From CAYFPX01 sp964501915 (GTDB lineage Bacteria > Myxococcota_A > UBA796 > CAJQPC01), in the NCBI GenBank assembly GCA_964501915.1, contig CAZCVP010000010.1:1-64000 (forward strand): a stretch of 64,000 nt of DNA. Reading direction: 5' to 3'. A program made the translations under genes and the position numbers. The notes under the pieces were generated by a model, which was not told the origin of the DNA, ran no database searches, and was given only the letters and a program-made list of their open reading frames with translations. This document shows, piece after piece, positions 33,917 to 41,649 of this stretch. Positions within the stretch are counted from its first letter, which is position 1. Each line of letters opens with the position of its first letter.

Positions 33917-35003
33917 CCTGGCCCTCCATGACCAGCAGCACCGTCGTGTAGGCCACCCAGAGCAGCACCAGCAGCAGGCCGGCGAAGCGGCTCAGGTGGC
34001 CGGTCTTGCCGGACTTCAGCGGCAGCAGCAGGACCACGGTGAGCAGGGCGATCCAGGCGTCGAAGGTGAGGAACTGCGGTGCCACGTCCATCGGGTGGAT
34101 CAGGCTCGCCGCGCCCAGCACGCTCAGCAGGTTGAACAGGTTCGACCCGATGGCGTTGCCCAGCACGATGTCGCTCATGCCCTTCCGTGCGGCGGCCAGG
34201 CCTGCGGCGAGCTCGGGGGCGCTGGTGCCGATGGCGACGATGGTGAGCCCGATCGTGGCCTGGCTGATGCCCAGGCCCCCGGCGATCGCCGTCGCGCCGA
34301 CCACGAGGATGTGGGAGCCCCCGACCAGCAGTCCGAGACCGATCGGGACCAGGACGGCGGGTCCGAGCAGGCCTCCCATGAGGCGGTGGAAGTGAAGCAC
34401 CGTCATCGCGCACGCGCTGGCGCCGAGGAGCAGCCAGAGCTGGACCGGGTGGTCGGTGCCCAGCAGAGCCGCCCCGATGCCACAGATCAGGGCCACCCCC
34501 CCGAACACCAGCGCGGGGGAGTGCTCGTCGACGTCCTCCTCGATCTCCTCGGTCTCTCGGCCGGTGCGCACGACCCAGAACAGGAAGCCGCCCAGGCACG
34601 CCAGCAGCACCGCGCCCTCCCAGCGATCCAGGCGGTAGGCGGTGTAGCCGAGGCCGATGACGAGGACGTTGGCCAGCACGCAGAAGGGCAGCTCGCGCCG
34701 GAAGATCTGGCGGCGCACCACCAGGCCGGTCATCGCGGCCGGCACGCCGACCGCCACCAGCACGTTGAAGATGTTGCTGCCGAACACGTTGCCGACGGCG
34801 ATGGCCGGCGTGCCTTCGAGGGCGGCGATGACCGAGACCGCCAGCTCTGGCGCCGAGGTGCCGAAGGCGACCACCGTGAGGCCGATGGCCAGCGGCGAGA
34901 CGCCCCAGCTCCTCGCCAGCCGCGCGGCGCCCACGACGAGGCCTTCCCCGCCCAGAAGCAGCGCGCCGAGACCAGCGATCACCAACAAGAAAGCGAGGGC
35001 CAC
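33912..35003 (-). CDS. Ca2+/cation antiporter (CaCA family, YrbG-like)
   Basis: 363 residues, about ten membrane segments in two inverted halves. Each half carries the family alpha-repeat: GTSAPELAVSV with GNVFGSNIFN in the first, GTSAPELAAGL with GNAIGSNLFN in the second; the Glu and Asn residues bind the exchanged cations. A short acidic loop (EEIEEDVDEHS) joins the halves. It likely exchanges Ca2+ for Na+ or H+ across the inner membrane. GTG start 35003 has no strong ribosome binding site. It sits antisense between bamA and skp, breaking an otherwise conserved operon. Confidence 0.9.
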   Translation of the reverse strand: MALAFLLVIAGLGALLLGGEGLVVGAARLARSWGVSPLAIGLTVVAFGTSAPELAVSVIAALEGTPAIAVGNVFGSNIFNVLVAVGVPAAMTGLVVRRQIFRRELPFCVLANVLVIGLGYTAYRLDRWEGAVLLACLGGFLFWVVRTGRETEEIEEDVDEHSPALVFGGVALICGIGAALLGTDHPVQLWLLLGASACAMTVLHFHRLMGGLLGPAVLVPIGLGLLVGGSHILVVGATAIAGGLGISQATIGLTIVAIGTSAPELAAGLAAARKGMSDIVLGNAIGSNLFNLLSVLGAASLIHPMDVAPQFLTFDAWIALLTVVLLLPLKSGKTGHLSRFAGLLLVLLWVAYTTVLLVMEGQV

Positions 35004-35052
35004 GGCGGTGGGTAACCGGTGACGGAGTGGGTTGGACCGCCCGTGTGTCCCC

Positions 35053-35080
35053 TTGGCGACCCGCTCGCGCCCGCGATAAG
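35053..35080 (+). promoter_or_regulatory. Candidate promoter for skp-lpxD-fabZ
   Basis: TTGGCG (35053-35058), a 16-base spacer and GATAAG (35075-35080), about 34 bases before the skp ATG. Both boxes match the housekeeping consensus at four of six positions. A promoter is needed here because of the antisense exchanger gene upstream. Confidence 0.45.
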
Positions 35081-35113
35081 CCGGCCAGCTCTTCCCCCTT
35101 CCGGTGAGACGCC

Positions 35114-35653
35114 ATGACCTTCCGACACCACCTCTCGACGTTGATGACCTGGATCCTGCTCTTGGGCGTGGTGTCCGTGGTCTCGCCGGCCCAGGCCCAG
35201 GCCCAGGCGATCAAGGTCGCGGTCGTCGACTTCCAGGTCGCGCTGGAGAACATCGAAGACGGCAAGAAGGCCCAGGCCCGCCTGGAGGCCATCTTCATGG
35301 GCAAGCAGGCCGAGATCGAGCAGATGGAGACCAACTTCATGGCCAGGCAGCGGGAGTACGAGGCCAAGGCCTCCGTGCTCACCGACGCGGCCCGGACCGA
35401 CCTGGAGCGGGAGCTGGCCGAGCTCCAGATGCAGTACCAGCAATTCGTGATGCAGGCCCAGCAGGAGATGCAGGTGGCCGAGACCCAGGTCCTGAACCAG
35501 CTCGTGGAGGCGCTGCGGGAGACCGCGGAGGCCTACGGCCAGGACAAGGGCTACACGCTGATCCTCGCCAAGGAGGCGGTCGTGTTCTCGACGGGCGACG
35601 ACATCACGGACCAGGTCGTCCAGCGCTACAACGCGACCCACAGCAGCGGTTGA
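35114..35653 (+). CDS. skp: Periplasmic chaperone Skp/OmpH
   Basis: 179 residues from ATG 35114 (GGTGAG upstream). A signal peptide of about 30 residues ends near AQAQA. The mature protein starts IKVAVVDFQVALENIEDGKKAQARLE, the OmpH signature, followed by long charged helices (about 60-150) that form the tentacles of the trimeric chaperone, and ends with the beta-strand YTLILAKEAVVFSTGDDITDQVV. It carries unfolded outer-membrane proteins through the periplasm to BamA. Its stop overlaps the lpxD start. Confidence 0.93.
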   Translation: MTFRHHLSTLMTWILLLGVVSVVSPAQAQAQAIKVAVVDFQVALENIEDGKKAQARLEAIFMGKQAEIEQMETNFMARQREYEAKASVLTDAARTDLERELAELQMQYQQFVMQAQQEMQVAETQVLNQLVEALRETAEAYGQDKGYTLILAKEAVVFSTGDDITDQVVQRYNATHSSG

Positions 35654-36690
35654 CCGTGCTCACCGTCGCAGCCCTCGCCGAGCGGTTGGGGGGGCGGGTC
35701 GAAGGCGACGGCGAGCGGGTCCTGGAGGGCATCCGGGACCTGCGAGAGGCCGGGTCCGAGCACCTGGCCTTCGTCTCCAATCCCCGGTACCGCAAGCACA
35801 TGGCCGCCAGCCGCGCCGGTGCGTTGCTGCTCGACGCCACCACCCCTCGCGGCGAACACACGGTCATCCGCACCGACGATCCCTACCTGGCCTTCGCCCG
35901 GGCCCTGGACGTCTTCTGTCCGGTGACCTGGCCGGAGGGGGGCATCGACGCCTACGCCTGGGTCGCCCCCGACGCCCGGCTCGGCCCGGGCGTCCGGGTG
36001 GAGGCCTTCGCGACGGTCAGCGCCGACGCCCAGGTGGGAGCGGGGTGCTGGATCCAGTCCGGGGCCTATGTCGGCAAGGGGGTCCGCCTGGGCGAGCACT
36101 GTCGCCTGATGCCCCACGCCGTGGTCATGGACGGGAGTGTGCTCGGGGACCGGGTCTGGCTCAATCCCGGAGCCGTCGTCGGCTCGGAGGGCTTCGGCTT
36201 CGCCTGGAGTCCCGAGGGCTGGGTCAAGATCCCCCAGCCGGGTCGGGCGGTCGTGGGCGACGACGTCGAGGTCGGTGCCAACTCCTGCGTGGACCGCGCG
36301 GCCCTCGGTGACACCACCGTCGGCGCCGGCAGCAAGCTCGACAACCTCTGCCAGGTCGGACACGGCGCCACCCTGGGGCGCCACGACCTCTTGGTGGCCT
36401 ACGCCGGTGTCGCCGGGTCGAGTCGGCTCGGCGAGCGGGTGACCCTGGCCGCCCGGGCGGCGGTCATGGGGCACCTGGAGGTCGCCGACGGGACCACGGT
36501 GGCGGCCTATGGCTGCCTGACCAAGAACGTGCGGGAGGCGGGACCCGTGGCCGGCATCCCAGCTCGCGATCACCGGCTCTGGCGGCGCGAGACCGCGGCT
36601 CTGCGGGACCTCCCCGAGCTGCTCAAGGAGGTCCGGCGCCTGCGGAACCGCGTCGCCCTGCTCGAAGACCGCCTCGAGGACGCGGAATGA
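35650..36690 (+). CDS. lpxD: UDP-3-O-acylglucosamine N-acyltransferase LpxD
   Basis: 346 residues from TTG 35650, which overlaps the skp stop as TTGA (GTG 35656 is the alternative). The N-terminal uridine-binding domain (LTVAALAERLGGRVEG; YLAFARALDVF) is followed by a left-handed beta-helix of hexapeptide repeats (from about 100, VAPDARLGPGVRVEA), with the catalytic His region LMPHAVVMDGSVLG and CQVGHGATLGRH, and a C-terminal helix (LPELLKEVRRLRNRVALLEDRLED). It adds the N-linked hydroxyacyl chain in lipid A synthesis. Confidence 0.95.
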   Translation: MTVLTVAALAERLGGRVEGDGERVLEGIRDLREAGSEHLAFVSNPRYRKHMAASRAGALLLDATTPRGEHTVIRTDDPYLAFARALDVFCPVTWPEGGIDAYAWVAPDARLGPGVRVEAFATVSADAQVGAGCWIQSGAYVGKGVRLGEHCRLMPHAVVMDGSVLGDRVWLNPGAVVGSEGFGFAWSPEGWVKIPQPGRAVVGDDVEVGANSCVDRAALGDTTVGAGSKLDNLCQVGHGATLGRHDLLVAYAGVAGSSRLGERVTLAARAAVMGHLEVADGTTVAAYGCLTKNVREAGPVAGIPARDHRLWRRETAALRDLPELLKEVRRLRNRVALLEDRLEDAE

Positions 36691-37127
36691 GTGACGTCGA
36701 CGAGATCCTGAGGCTGCTGCCCCACCGCTACCCCTTCCTGATGGTCGATCGGGTGATCGCCGTCGACGAAGGACGGAGCGTCACGGCGGTGAAGTGCGTG
36801 ACGGTCAACGAGCCCCAGTTCCAGGGGCACTTTCCCGACAAGCCGATCTTCCCCGGCGTGCTCCTGACCGAGGCCTTCGCCCAGGTGGCGGGGCTGGTGG
36901 CGCTGTCGTCCAACCCGGACCGGGCGGGGGACCGCTTCTACCTGCTCGGCCTGGACCGGGTCCGCTTCCGACGGCCGGTGCGACCGGGGGATCGGATCGA
37001 GATCACGGCCACCAAGACCGACGCCCGCAAGGACGTCTGGACCTTCCGCTGCGTGGCGCGGGTCGACGGCGACAAGGTCGCCGACGGCCAGGTGATGGCG
37101 GCCCTGGCGCCCGAGGGCGAGGACTGA
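36687..37127 (+). CDS. fabZ: 3-hydroxyacyl-[ACP] dehydratase FabZ
   Basis: 146 residues; ATG 36687 overlaps the lpxD stop (ATGA). The hot-dog fold motifs are present: LLPHRYPFLMVDRVI with catalytic His and GHFPDKPIFPGVLLTEAFAQ with catalytic Glu. It dehydrates 3-hydroxyacyl-ACP for fatty acid elongation, drawing on the same pool that supplies LpxA and LpxD. Followed by repeats rather than lpxA, unlike the usual order. Confidence 0.95.
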   Translation: MSDVDEILRLLPHRYPFLMVDRVIAVDEGRSVTAVKCVTVNEPQFQGHFPDKPIFPGVLLTEAFAQVAGLVALSSNPDRAGDRFYLLGLDRVRFRRPVRPGDRIEITATKTDARKDVWTFRCVARVDGDKVADGQVMAALAPEGED

Positions 37128-37228
37128 GCGAGCGCCGGTCCAGCTCGACGGACGCGGCGGCGCGCCGCGTGGCGCCCGACATGGACACAGCTCTCGAGAT
37201 CGGCCGGCTCCCGCCTCGGGACGGCGAT

Positions 37229-37575
37229 CGGACGAATGTCGGCCTGGATGGGCCATCCCCCCCGACCTTCGTCCGTTTTCGGCCATCGGAGCGACAAATA
37301 TCGGCCTGGATGGGCCATCCCCCCCGACCTTCGTCCGTTTTCGGCCATCGAAGCGACAAATGTCGGCCTGGATGGGCCATCCCCCCCGACCTTCGTCCGT
37401 TTTCGGCCATCGGNNNNNNNNNNNNNNNNNNNNNNNNNNNNNNNNNNNNNNNNNNNNNNNNNNNNNNNNNNNNNNNNNNNNNNNNNNNNNNNNNNNNNNN
37501 NNNNNNNNNNNNNCATCGAAGCGACAAATGTCGGCCTGGATGGGCCATCCCCCCCGACCTTCGTCCGTCTTCGGC
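37229..37575. repeat. 62-bp tandem repeat array, at least four copies, interrupted by a gap
   Basis: Units begin at about 37229, 37291 and 37353, with a further copy at 37521 after the gap; spacing between the first three is exactly 62. Each holds GACAAATGTC (short inverted repeat), GGATGGGCCATCC (near palindrome), a run of seven C and TTCGTCCGTTTTCGGCC. Copies before the gap differ by only a few bases; the last drifts at its 3' end. The length is not a multiple of three, so it is not a protein repeat. Confidence 0.9.
37414..37513. other. Assembly gap (100 N) in the 62-bp array
   Basis: One hundred N. The left flank ends CCATCGG and the right begins CATCGAAG, consecutive parts of the same repeat unit, as expected when an assembler cannot resolve a tandem array. 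Confidence 0.95.
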
Positions 37576-37607
37576 TTCCGCCCCCGGGCAGGTCCCGCCG
37601 CGGTCTC

Positions 37608-37817
37608 CGCCCTGCGGGCGACCTGAGGGCCGCCTCCTAGCGGACGCACCTCGCTCCGCGAGNNNNNNNNNNNNNNNNNNNNNNNNNNNNNNNNNNNNNN
37701 NNNNNNNNNNNNNNNNNNNNNNNNNNNNNNNNNNNNNNNNNNNNNNNNNNNNNNNNNNNNNNCTCCGCGAGGCCGGTCGCCCTGCGGGCGACCTGAGGGC
37801 CGCCTCCTAGCGGACGC
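37608..37817. repeat. Second repeat (about 61 bp) with hairpins, overlapping a gene end
   Basis: Forty identical bases occur at 37608-37647 and 37778-37817. Each copy holds CGCCC-TGC-GGGCG and CCGC-CTCCTA-GCGG stem-loops. The gap between them (37663-37762) is bordered on both sides by CTCCGCGAG; merging that 9-mer and dropping the N gives a 61-bp period. The sulfatase-like gene stops inside the second copy. Confidence 0.75.
37663..37762. other. Assembly gap (100 N) in the second repeat
   Basis: One hundred N flanked by the same nine bases on both sides (37654-37662 and 37763-37771), so the two contigs may simply overlap here. Confidence 0.95.
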
Positions 37818-38781
37818 GGCCTTCCAGGAACGGCACCTCCAGCACCTTCTCGTGCATGATCGGCCCGTGGCCGAAGTAGCCGGCCTCGCCGAAGAGCTCG
37901 CCGTGGTCGGAGGTCACCGTGATGTAGGTGCCCTCGGGCACGATGTCGAAGAGCTGCTCGAAGACGCCGTCGAGGTACTTCACGACGTCGACCTGGCGCT
38001 GCTCGAGCTCCTTCATCTTGGCGTCGTCGAAGAACCTGGGCGCCTCGGAGCCGTGCACGAGCTGGCCGTCCTTGAGCTTGGCGTCGAGGTTCTTGAAGAC
38101 GCCATTCACGCCGCTGATGCGGGGCAGGTCGTTCTCGTCTTCGAAGGGATCGGCGTAGGGGTAGTGGGTCTCGCCGACGTTCAGCATGAAGAAGCTCGGC
38201 CGGTCGACGTAGAAGCGCATCTCGTCCACCATGGCGCGCATGTCGTTGTGCTTCGGCATGAGCTCGTAGGTGTCGAAGTCCTGGTTGATCGGCGTCTGGG
38301 GGTTCAGCACGGGCATGCTGACGAAGGCGTTGGTGCGGTAGCCGACCACGTTGCGCAGGTACGACGGCAAGAACAGCCGCGGCACCATGCGGGCGAACTC
38401 CAGGCCAGCGAAGCCCAGGCGGTCCTGGAAGCGGACGAAGTCCTCCTTGTAGTACTCGCTGGCGTAGACGTGGGTCGGGCTGGTGTGGGGCACCAGGCCC
38501 ATCAGCAGGTTGTAGTGGGAGGGGGCCGTCCAGGTGGCGTAGGTGTAGCGCTTCTCGACGGGCCCGAGCTTCGTGATGACCTCGGACTTCGCCTTCATGA
38601 AGGTGTCGTAGCGGAGGCTGTCGAGGATGATCAGGACGTAGTCGTTGGCCTCCTCCGGGGGCGTGGGTCGGGCCGAGTGGGGCCCGGGGGCGGCGATCTC
38701 GATGTCGCCACCAGGCGCGGCGGGGGGCGTGGCGCTGCGAGCCTGGATGCGGTCCAGCACGCGGCGGAGTCCGAGTCCCAT
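37807..38781 (-). CDS. Sulfatase/alkaline-phosphatase superfamily hydrolase, soluble, Thr-type
   Basis: 324 residues from ATG 38781 (TGGAG upstream). The superfamily core is present: VLIILDSLRYDTF (first metal Asp), TWTAPSHYNLLMGL where Thr occupies the nucleophile position used by Cys or Ser in sulfatases, MLNVGETHYPY (His ligand) and TSDHGELFGEAGYFGHG (Asp-His and last His). The Thr nucleophile suggests a phosphatase or phospho-transferase more than a formylglycine sulfatase. There is no signal peptide or membrane segment, so it should be cytoplasmic, unlike EptA or LtaS relatives. It lies antisense between fabZ and lpxA; its stop is inside the ~61-bp repeat. Confidence 0.75.
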   Translation of the reverse strand: MGLGLRRVLDRIQARSATPPAAPGGDIEIAAPGPHSARPTPPEEANDYVLIILDSLRYDTFMKAKSEVITKLGPVEKRYTYATWTAPSHYNLLMGLVPHTSPTHVYASEYYKEDFVRFQDRLGFAGLEFARMVPRLFLPSYLRNVVGYRTNAFVSMPVLNPQTPINQDFDTYELMPKHNDMRAMVDEMRFYVDRPSFFMLNVGETHYPYADPFEDENDLPRISGVNGVFKNLDAKLKDGQLVHGSEAPRFFDDAKMKELEQRQVDVVKYLDGVFEQLFDIVPEGTYITVTSDHGELFGEAGYFGHGPIMHEKVLEVPFLEGRVR

Positions 38782-38875
38782 GGGGGCTCCAGGTTGTCGA
38801 CGGGGGGGCGGAGCGCTCGGTTATGTGTCGGGCCGCTCGGTTTCCATCTACGCTGCCGTGTCCACCCACGCCAGG

Positions 38876-39706
38876 ATGCCCCCGATGAGCCCAGAGTCCG
38901 CCCACTCGCGCCGCATCCACCGGACGGCAGTCGTCGACCCCCGCGCCGAGCTGGGCGCCGTCGAGGTGGGCCCCTTCGCCGTGATCGGCGCCGGCGTGCA
39001 GCTCGCCGACGGGGTCGAGATCGGCCCCCACGCGGTGATCTACGGCCCGACCACCCTCGGTGCCGGCTCCAAGGTGCACGCGTTCGCCTGCATCGGTGGC
39101 GACCCCCAGGACCTCAAGTACGACGGCGAGCCCACGTCGCTGCGCATCGGCGAGGACAACACCTTCCGGGAGTACGTGACCATCAACCGGGGCACCGTCC
39201 AGGGGGGAGGGGTCACCGAGATCGGCGACGGCAACCTGTTCATGGCCTGTTCGCACCTGGCCCACGACTGCAAGGTCGGCTCCGGCTGCATCATCGCCAA
39301 CTCGGTGGGCATCGCCGGCCACGTGGAGCTCCAGGACGGGGCGGTGCTCGGAGGTCTCGCCGCCATCCACCAGTTCGCTCGCGTGGGTCGCTGCGCGATG
39401 GTCGGCGGCGGGGCGATGGTGGCCCAGGACGTGCCGCCCTTCATGGTCGCCCAGGGCGACCGGGCGCGCCTGTACGGCCTGAACATCATCGGCCTGCGGC
39501 GAGCCGGCTTCGGCAGCGAGGCGACGGCGAAGCTGCGCCACGCCTACCGTGAGCTCTTCAGCAAGGGCACGCCGCTGCGCATCGCCATCGAGCGGGTGCG
39601 GGAGAGCGACGGGGACGTGCCCGAAGTGGTCGAGCTGCTCGACTTCCTGGCCGGGAGCTCGCGGGGCATCTGCAGGGCGGCCCGGCCCAACCCGGCGTCG
39701 GATTGA
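38876..39706 (+). CDS. lpxA: UDP-N-acetylglucosamine O-acyltransferase LpxA
   Basis: 276 residues from ATG 38876; a second ATG at 38885 (273 residues) is equally plausible. Hexapeptide beta-helix repeats fill the N-terminal two thirds (RIHRTAVVDPRAELG; CIGGDPQDLKYDGEPTSLRI). The active-site region FMACSHLAHDCKVG contains the catalytic His, and the C-terminal helical domain (GLNIIGLRRAGF) contacts acyl-ACP. It performs the first committed lipid A step. The gene is followed by a GnnA-like oxidoreductase with a four-base overlap. Confidence 0.95.
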   Translation: MPPMSPESAHSRRIHRTAVVDPRAELGAVEVGPFAVIGAGVQLADGVEIGPHAVIYGPTTLGAGSKVHAFACIGGDPQDLKYDGEPTSLRIGEDNTFREYVTINRGTVQGGGVTEIGDGNLFMACSHLAHDCKVGSGCIIANSVGIAGHVELQDGAVLGGLAAIHQFARVGRCAMVGGGAMVAQDVPPFMVAQGDRARLYGLNIIGLRRAGFGSEATAKLRHAYRELFSKGTPLRIAIERVRESDGDVPEVVELLDFLAGSSRGICRAARPNPASD

Positions 39707-40575
39707 GCGTGCGCGGCGTGGTGGTCGGGGGCGGCCACATGGGCGCGCTCCACGCCCGCAAGCTCCGGGCGCGAGCCGACGTCGAGCTGGTCGGTGTCGT
39801 GGACCCGCGCGACCTGGGCCCCGGGGTGCCACAGCTCGAGGCGGTCCCGGACCGGGTCGACTTCGCCGTGATCGCCGTGCCCACCGCCCAGCACGTCGCG
39901 GTGGCCCTGCCCCTGGCCGAGCGCGGCGTGGCCCTGTTGATCGAGAAGCCGGTGGCCCCCTCCGTGGAAGAGGTCGACCGGCTGGAGGGCTTCGACCGGC
40001 TCAGCGTGAACCACATCGAGCGCTACAACCCGGCGCTGTCGGCTCTGCCCGAGGGCTTCCGGCCCCGCTACGTGCGGGCCGAGCGACTGGCTCCCTGGGG
40101 ACCGCGCGGCACCGACGTCGACGTGGTGCTCGACCTGATGGTGCACGACCTGGACCTCGTGCTGGCGCTGGACGGGGGCGAGGTGGTGGAGCTGAGGGCG
40201 GTGGGGGTGCCCGTGCGCAGCCCGGGCGTGGACATCGCCGAGGTGTGGCTGGAGACCTCCACCGGGCTCGTCGCCACCCTGACGGCTTCGAGGGTCAGCC
40301 GGAGCCCCACCCGCACCCTGCGCCTGGTGGGCCCCGAGGGCTACTACAGCCTCGACCTCGGCCGCCGGACCGCGGCGAGGGTGCGCTACCAGGAGGGTGA
40401 GCTCGACGCCGAGGCGGTGCCGGTGGACCGGCGCGACGCCCTGGAGGCCATCCAGGGGGACTTCCTCGCCGCCGTGCGGGGAGAGGGCGCCTTCCCGGTG
40501 CCCCTGGCGGCGGGGCGGGCGGCGGTCGAGCTGGCCTCGCGGGTGACAGCGGCCACGACCGCCCGCCTCGGGTAG
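39703..40575 (+). CDS. Gfo/Idh/MocA oxidoreductase in the lpx cluster (GnnA-like)
   Basis: 290 residues from TTG 39703, overlapping the lpxA stop as TTGA (GTG 39709 is the alternative). The Rossmann motif GGGHMGALHARKL is at the N-terminus, followed by VAVPTAQHVAVALPLAERGVALLIEKPVA, with the EKP motif whose Lys is catalytic in this family, and HDLDLVLAL with the conserved His-Asp. In Acidithiobacillus and Leptospira, GnnA of this family oxidises UDP-GlcNAc at C3 so that GnnB can install an amine, giving N-linked acyl chains on lipid A. The position between lpxA and lpxB supports that role, but no GnnB aminotransferase is in the window. Confidence 0.75.
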   Translation: MSVRGVVVGGGHMGALHARKLRARADVELVGVVDPRDLGPGVPQLEAVPDRVDFAVIAVPTAQHVAVALPLAERGVALLIEKPVAPSVEEVDRLEGFDRLSVNHIERYNPALSALPEGFRPRYVRAERLAPWGPRGTDVDVVLDLMVHDLDLVLALDGGEVVELRAVGVPVRSPGVDIAEVWLETSTGLVATLTASRVSRSPTRTLRLVGPEGYYSLDLGRRTAARVRYQEGELDAEAVPVDRRDALEAIQGDFLAAVRGEGAFPVPLAAGRAAVELASRVTAATTARLG

Positions 40576-40579
40576 CGCG

Positions 40580-41638
40580 GTGCGCCTCTTCATCAGCGCC
40601 GCAGAGGCCTCCGGCGACCGGCTGGCGGCCGACCTGGTCCAGACCCTGCGCCAGCGCCACGAGGGCCTCGAGGTGCGAGGCCTGGCGGGGCCCGCCCTGC
40701 GGGCCCAGGGCGTGGAGGCCGTGGCCCTGGCCGAAGAGGTGTCGGTCATGGGCATCGCCGAGGTCCTCGCTCAGCTCCCGCGGCTCCTCGGCGTGCGCCG
40801 CCGGGTCCGCCGGGCCCTGGCGGAGGGCGCGGACCTGCTGGTGGTGGTCGACGCCCCGGACTTCAACCTGCCCCTGGCCCGGCTGGCGAGGTCTCTGGCC
40901 ATTCCCGTCGTCTTCTACGTCTCGCCGCAGGTCTGGGCCTGGCGGCGCCGGCGGGCGGGCCGGATCGCCGCGCTGGCCGAGGACGTGCTCTGCCTGCTGC
41001 CCTTCGAGCCGCCGCACTACCACCGCCACGGGGGCACGGCGACCTTCGTCGGCCACCCGGTGGCCGGACGCCTGGCGCCCTCCGCGGAGCGGGGGAGCCA
41101 CTGGGCCGTCCTGCCCGGCTCGCGTCGCTCGGAGCTCGCCCGACACCTGCCGGTCTTCCGGGCCGCGGTGGCGGCCCTGCGACGGCGGCTTCCCGACGCC
41201 GAGGTCCGGCTCCCGCTGGCACCCGGTCTGTCCCCCGCCGACCTCGGTGAGCTGGACGACATCGACGTGGTCCAGGACCTCCAGGAGGCGGTCACCGGAG
41301 CGCGGGCCTGCCTGGTGGCGTCGGGCACCGCGACCCTGGAGGTGGCCTGTCTCGGCGTGCCGATGATCGTGGCCTGGCGGGGCCACCCCCTGACGTACTG
41401 GATCGGCCGAGCCCTGGTGCGCCACATCTCCTGGATCGCGCTGCCCAACCTGGTGGCCGGCCGCGCCGTCGTGCCGGAGTTCATCCAGCACCTGGACCCC
41501 GAGGTCCTGGCCGAGGCCTGGATCGCGGCCGCGGACTCCGACCAGCGCCAGGCCCTCGCCGGGGTGCGGGGCGTGCTGGCGGGCGAGGACGCCGTGGCGA
41601 GGGCGGCGGATCGTGTGGGGGCGGTCCTGCGGCGATAG
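40580..41638 (+). CDS. lpxB: Lipid-A-disaccharide synthase LpxB
   Basis: 352 residues from GTG 40580. N-terminal FISAAEASGDRLAADLVQTL, then VVVDAPDFNLPLARLARSL and YVSPQVWAWRRRRAGRIA, all diagnostic of LpxB (GT19), and the C-terminal donor site VASGTATLEVACLGVPMIVAWR. It joins UDP-2,3-diacylglucosamine and lipid X to form the lipid A disaccharide. It follows the oxidoreductase by four bases and precedes two glycosyltransferases. LpxC and LpxH/I are not in the window. Confidence 0.95.
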   Translation: MRLFISAAEASGDRLAADLVQTLRQRHEGLEVRGLAGPALRAQGVEAVALAEEVSVMGIAEVLAQLPRLLGVRRRVRRALAEGADLLVVVDAPDFNLPLARLARSLAIPVVFYVSPQVWAWRRRRAGRIAALAEDVLCLLPFEPPHYHRHGGTATFVGHPVAGRLAPSAERGSHWAVLPGSRRSELARHLPVFRAAVAALRRRLPDAEVRLPLAPGLSPADLGELDDIDVVQDLQEAVTGARACLVASGTATLEVACLGVPMIVAWRGHPLTYWIGRALVRHISWIALPNLVAGRAVVPEFIQHLDPEVLAEAWIAAADSDQRQALAGVRGVLAGEDAVARAADRVGAVLRR

Positions 41639-41649
41639 GGGGCCGTGCC

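Larger units (their letters stand above)
37128..37806. other. Non-coding repeat region with two 100-N gaps
   Basis: This stretch after fabZ holds no supported gene. All frames stay open on both strands only because the repeats lack stops. It contains a 62-bp tandem array, a second repeat of about 61 bp and two gaps of exactly 100 N (37414-37513, 37663-37762), the usual placeholder for unknown length. Both gaps fall inside repeats, so the real copy numbers are unknown. Confidence 0.8.

Noticed and set aside
37229..37575. Possible CRISPR array
   Set aside because: The units are contiguous and near-identical along their whole length; there are no unique spacers and no cas genes.
36938..37649. 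Open frames through the 62-bp repeats, which look like a repeat protein
   Set aside because: The 62-bp unit shifts frame every copy, all frames are open on both strands, and no start with a ribosome binding site is seen; it is a DNA repeat.
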